A stretch of 8,567 nucleotides of DNA from Acidobacteriaceae bacterium (GTDB taxonomy: Bacteria; Acidobacteriota; Terriglobia; Terriglobales; Acidobacteriaceae). Location of the stretch: assembly GCA_025462805.1 (NCBI GenBank), contig JAOAPJ010000115.1, forward strand, positions 1-8,567, given 5' to 3'. The stretch's first letter is position 1. Each line of letters begins with the position of its first letter. Below the pieces are notes generated by a model. It saw only the letters and a program-made list of their open reading frames with translations. It ran no database searches and was not told the origin of the DNA. This document shows, one piece after another, positions 5,931-8,567 of this stretch. The position numbers and the translations under genes were made by a program.

Positions 5931-6218
5931 GTCTGAATGGTAGCGCGCTACATCCCGGGTGCGCATTCCCGGTAACTCCGCGGCATTACTGCGAGATTAC
6001 CAATTGCAGGGCGGATTCGACGGAGGAGGCAGGTTATAAACAGCAGAACGCACCGGTATATCAAAAGACTCAGAGCGTCGGTGAGTGCCGGGATGCCGGG
6101 ATGCGCAGCAAGCTGCCGTGTGTACCGCGACTTCGGTGGCTCGGGCCTTAGGAGTCGCCTACCTTGTGGTCCTTGCGCAAAGGGTTCACGCCGTTGCTGC
6201 TGTGAGAGGACCGCAATC
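5931..6218. other. Divergent intergenic region between the MBL and A-PCP genes
   Basis: No gene is seen in these 288 bases; the plus-strand frame of the next gene is open from 6081, but that extension is Cys/Arg-rich and non-homologous. Candidate plus-strand -10 elements are TATAAA at 6035-6040 and TATATC at 6056-6061, neither with a good -35. A strong ribosome binding site, GAGAGGA at 6204-6210, lies 8 nt before the ATG at 6219. Confidence 0.4.
5937..5942 (-). promoter_or_regulatory. -10-like hexamer of a possible leaderless promoter (MBL gene)
   Basis: On the minus strand TACCAT (5942-5937) fits the TANNNT pattern and is followed by exactly 6 nt and the ATG at 5930. The same geometry precedes the methyltransferase and HAD genes. 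The match to TATAAT is only 4 of 6, and an alternative upstream start with a Shine-Dalgarno sequence exists. Confidence 0.3.
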
Positions 6219-8108
6219 ATGCCACTGGGACAACCCGGAACTCCAAGGTCCACGCGCCTTCGCGCCGACCCGCCGGTGGATGTCCCTATCCGGACCACCC
6301 TCGACATCCTTCTGCTGGAGAGCACGGTCGTCTGGGCCAGTGCGACTGCTTTGCTGGGTGAGGAGGGCCGCCTCTCTTACGCGGACCTGATGGTGCGCGC
6401 GCAGAACATCGCGGCCCTGCTGCGCCGCAAAGGCATGCGGCATGGCGATCTTGTCGGCGTGATCGGGATCCGTACCTTCAACACCATATGCAGCATCGTG
6501 GGTATCCTGCTGGCGGGTGGGGTCTACGTACCCTTTGACGTGTACGAGAAGTCGGCGCAGAAGCTTTCACGACAACTCGATGCAAGCGCGGTGCAGCTGA
6601 TCATCGCAGACCGCAGCGATGCGGCGGGTATCGCATTGCCGTGGGCGCATCACGTCACTATCCTCGACTCCTCGATCGTCGAACGCGAGTTCATGCCCAT
6701 GTTCCGCGAGGTGAGGCTGGCGCATCGGCTGCCGGAAGACCCGGCTGCCGTGGTGTTCAACGAAGAGGGGCATGGCGTGCTGGTGACGCATGCCGGCATC
6801 GTGCGGCTGGTGACCGCAGGTTCGGTGATGGAGTTCCGCTCCTTCGACACCATGCTGTTGCACTCCGGCACGCAGGAGCATGCATTCCAACTCGAACTCT
6901 GGGGTCCGCTGCTGGCCGGTGGGACGGTAGCGCTGGCGCTGCACTCGGATGCCGGGGAGAGCTTCTCCCCGCAAGAGTACGCGCGGATGATACGGCGCTT
7001 CCGCGTCAACTCCCTCTGCGCTCGGCCGAGGCTGCTGGAGGAATTGGCGCGTGAGCCGCTCGCGCCCCTTGCTCAGGTGCAGCAGGTTGTGGTGGATGCG
7101 GCCGGTATGGAGCCAGCCGAACTGGACCGCCTGCGGCACACCGAGCGCAGCATGCGCGTGGTGGGTGGCCTGGGTGCGGCAGAGACGACCAGCTATGCCG
7201 TCACGGTGGCGGTGAATGTGGAACATGGCGGTGATGTGGAAGCGATACCGGGCAGCGAGGCACTCGTGGTGCTGGCGAATGGCCGTGAAGCGAAGAAGGG
7301 GACGCTTGGCGCGCTGGCGATCACGGGCGATGCATTAGCCATCGGCTACCTGGGGCAGCCGGCGGCAACCTTAGCCGCCTTCCCCGAGGTGCAGCGCGAG
7401 AATAACCAGCGGCTGCGCTGCTTCCGCCTCCCGGTGCAGGGAACACAGCTTACCGACGGACGCCTGCTGATCGGTTCGCCTGCGGTGGTTGCCGCAGAAG
7501 AGGTGAAGGCCCATCAGCCGCGCAAAATGACGCCTGGTGAGGTCGAGGGGCTGCTAGCGAAGCACCCCCTGGTGCGCGAATGTGTCGCTCTGTCCGACGC
7601 GCATGGCGATCGTGTGAGTTGCGTCTTTGTCACACTGAAGCAGGGCGGAGATCCGCTGGCCGAGCGTACTCTGCGCGAGTACCTCGAGACACATCTGCCG
7701 ACGGACCAGCAGCCGGCAGCGCTGCTTCTGGTGCCGCACTTCCTGCTCGATGCGCAGGGCCGGCCGGACCGCGGACCGCTGCGAGAGCAATGCGAAGTAG
7801 TGTTGCGCCGGTTCACCCCGGCCAGCCGTCCTCCGGAGATACGGCCGGAGCGGCAGGCCGATGTTGTCCGCAGCATCTGGCAGCGACTGCTGCACCGCAT
7901 GCAAGTGGACATGGATGAAGACTTCTATGCCAGCGGCGGCACCTCGATCCAACGCATCCGGCTGTATGCAGAGCTGAACCAGCGCTTTCCAGGCGCGTTC
8001 ACCATGGCCGAGCTGCGTTCGCTGAATACGCTGCGCAAGGTGATCGAACACCTTGGCAGCGATGTCGCGCGCGAGCGGATGACGGCGCTCGAGCGTCGCG
8101 GCGCCTAG
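6219..8108 (+). CDS. Adenylation-like (degenerate) plus peptidyl carrier protein didomain
   Basis: The architecture is a nonribosomal peptide synthetase A domain (residues about 20-520) followed by a carrier domain (about 545-620). The N-terminal A motifs are good: LSYADL and LLAGGVYVPFD. The catalytic ones are eroded. The phosphate-binding loop YTSGTTGxPKG is replaced by a shorter FNEEGHG (180-186). The ribose-binding TGD is replaced by LPV (404-406). The A8 hinge RxDxQVKxRG is lost, and the A10 lysine of NGKxDR is Arg515 (QGRPDR). Only GAAET at 319-323 recalls A5. The carrier motif DEDFYASGGTS is intact, with Ser576 able to take phosphopantetheine. The protein is therefore probably a pseudo-adenylation domain on a usable carrier. 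The ATG at 6219 has GAGAGGA 8 nt upstream, giving 629 aa. No condensation, thioesterase, MbtH or phosphopantetheinyl transferase gene is in the window. Confidence 0.85.
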   Translation: MPLGQPGTPRSTRLRADPPVDVPIRTTLDILLLESTVVWASATALLGEEGRLSYADLMVRAQNIAALLRRKGMRHGDLVGVIGIRTFNTICSIVGILLAGGVYVPFDVYEKSAQKLSRQLDASAVQLIIADRSDAAGIALPWAHHVTILDSSIVEREFMPMFREVRLAHRLPEDPAAVVFNEEGHGVLVTHAGIVRLVTAGSVMEFRSFDTMLLHSGTQEHAFQLELWGPLLAGGTVALALHSDAGESFSPQEYARMIRRFRVNSLCARPRLLEELAREPLAPLAQVQQVVVDAAGMEPAELDRLRHTERSMRVVGGLGAAETTSYAVTVAVNVEHGGDVEAIPGSEALVVLANGREAKKGTLGALAITGDALAIGYLGQPAATLAAFPEVQRENNQRLRCFRLPVQGTQLTDGRLLIGSPAVVAAEEVKAHQPRKMTPGEVEGLLAKHPLVRECVALSDAHGDRVSCVFVTLKQGGDPLAERTLREYLETHLPTDQQPAALLLVPHFLLDAQGRPDRGPLREQCEVVLRRFTPASRPPEIRPERQADVVRSIWQRLLHRMQVDMDEDFYASGGTSIQRIRLYAELNQRFPGAFTMAELRSLNTLRKVIEHLGSDVARERMTALERRGA

Positions 8109-8122
8109 CTTCGCCGCCGTTT
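8098..8122 (+). terminator. Weak hairpin at the end of the A-PCP gene
   Basis: GCGGCG (8098-8103) and CGCCGC (8112-8117) can form a 6-bp stem with an 8-base loop that includes the TAG stop. It is followed only by CGTTT, so it is at best a poor intrinsic terminator. Confidence 0.25.
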
Positions 8123-8163
8123 CGATCAACGTAACTTAACAACTCCAAAGCCCCCATTGTTCG

Positions 8164-8322
8164 CGCCGCATTTTCGCCTGGGGTGTGTGGAATGAGCCGG
8201 ACAACGAGGACGGCGGCAAATACGTCCGACGGGAGCCGAAGAACAAGAGTGAACTGGTGGCGAAGCTGCTGGCGCAGGTGTTCGCATGGGCGCGCGGTGC
8301 CCACCCAGTCCAGCTGACCTCG
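8164..8322 (+). pseudogene. Internal fragment of a clan GH-A-like glycoside hydrolase
   Basis: The frame reads RRIFAWGVWNEPDN and later KNKSELVAKLLAQVFAWARGAHPVQ. This closely recalls the segment around the NEP acid/base glutamate in acidobacterial cellulase/xylanase-like proteins (WDVWNEPDN followed by an ELV...VFAWAR...HPVQPLTS pattern). An in-frame stop lies at 8137-8139, there is no start codon with a ribosome site, and similarity stops after about 8322, so only some 50 residues of a protein normally several hundred long survive. The C-terminal part of what looks like the same protein lies just downstream in the opposite orientation. The assignment rests on remembered motif resemblance. 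Confidence 0.6.
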
Positions 8323-8349
8323 CCGCTGCGCGCTTTGCGTTCCACGGCC

Positions 8350-8431
8350 GGTCTCATGCCGCAGGACTTCTACGTCGCGCTCGCGATAGGGCAGCCCCAT
8401 CGGCATACAGCACATCGTGGAACCACACCGG
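8350..8431 (-). pseudogene. C-terminal fragment of a glycoside hydrolase, inverted and frameshifted
   Basis: The minus strand reads PVWFHDVLYADG, then after one extra base at 8395, inside a run of four G, continues LPYRERDVEVLRHETGR. Together these resemble the end of acidobacterial cellulase-like hydrolases (VWFHxVxxADGxPYRxxEV). The single-base frameshift and the absence of upstream sequence, since the neighbouring stop codon lies 18 bp away, mark it as a relic. It is in the opposite orientation to the catalytic fragment at 8164-8322. Confidence 0.5.
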
Positions 8432-8449
8432 CGATAAGGACGATTGCTG

Positions 8450-8567
8450 TCAGCGGGTGAGCACGGCGGTCTTGAGGAAGTCGTAGTCGCCTGACGGGGA
8501 GATGTCGATGTTCTGCAGGCGCTTGGTGTGCACGACGACGTTGTCCTGATACCAGAGCGGGAGGGTC
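8450..8567 (-). CDS. ABC transporter substrate-binding protein, family 5 (C-terminal end, partial)
   Basis: Only the last 38 codons are in the window; the gene continues beyond the right edge. The minus-strand frame ending at the TGA at 8450-8452 reads LPLWYQDNVVVHTKRLQNI and then ISPSGDYDFLKTAVL. This is the typical C-terminus of family 5 periplasmic solute-binding proteins (the DppA/OppA type), where the mature protein ends shortly after a PLWY...V.....I......G.Y.FL pattern. Such proteins bind peptides, nickel or other solutes for an inner-membrane ABC importer. The ligand cannot be predicted from this fragment. The downstream side holds only the glycoside hydrolase relics, so no permease gene follows within the window. 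Confidence 0.8.
   Translation of the reverse strand, partial: TLPLWYQDNVVVHTKRLQNIDISPSGDYDFLKTAVLTR

Noticed and set aside
6567..7226. 219-residue open frame antisense to the A-PCP gene
   Set aside because: Composition artefact opposite a gene with clear A and carrier motifs.
7554..8129. 191-residue open frame antisense to the carrier domain end
   Set aside because: No ribosome site and no motif; shadow of the plus-strand gene.

Overview
The window looks like chromosomal DNA from an Acidobacteriota bacterium, probably the Acidobacteriaceae/Terriglobia group. This is inference from remembered family resemblance: the acidobacterial style of RibBA with a degenerate second domain, a 75-residue lineage-type hypothetical protein, and a cellulase-like relic. 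The DNA is GC-rich. I see no rRNA, tRNA, CRISPR array, transposase or integrase.

Layout, left to right: a small exported His-rich protein (minus, 113-502); a divergent promoter region with palindromes (503-855); a 75-aa basic protein (plus, 856-1083) with a clear intrinsic terminator; RibBA (minus, 1175-2440) with a possible RNA switch in its leader; a class I SAM methyltransferase (plus, 2562-3314); a HAD-family hydrolase (minus, 3336-4019); a class I/II PLP aminotransferase (plus, 4058-5245); a GloC/YcbL-like MBL-fold hydrolase (minus, 5271-5930); a 629-aa adenylation-like/peptidyl-carrier didomain protein whose catalytic motifs are eroded (plus, 6219-8108); two oppositely oriented scraps of a glycoside hydrolase gene (8164-8322 plus, 8350-8431 minus); and the C-terminus of a family 5 peptide-type ABC transporter substrate-binding protein (minus, 8450 to the edge).

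The intact genes alternate strictly in strand, so no two neighbours can share an operon and each must have its own promoter. Starts fall into two classes. Genes at 502, 856, 2440, 4058 and 6219 have Shine-Dalgarno sequences. Genes at 2562, 4019 and 5930 have none, and instead carry a -10-like hexamer ending exactly 6 nt before the start codon, as expected for leaderless mRNAs.

The genes do not form an obvious pathway: riboflavin precursor synthesis, methyl transfer, phosphatase-type hydrolysis, transamination and thiolester hydrolysis are separate housekeeping or accessory roles. The most interesting items are the catalytically degenerate A-PCP protein, the mutually exclusive hairpins with an anti-Shine-Dalgarno arm ahead of ribBA, the altered active sites in RibBA, the leaderless start pattern, and the scrambled glycoside hydrolase relic.
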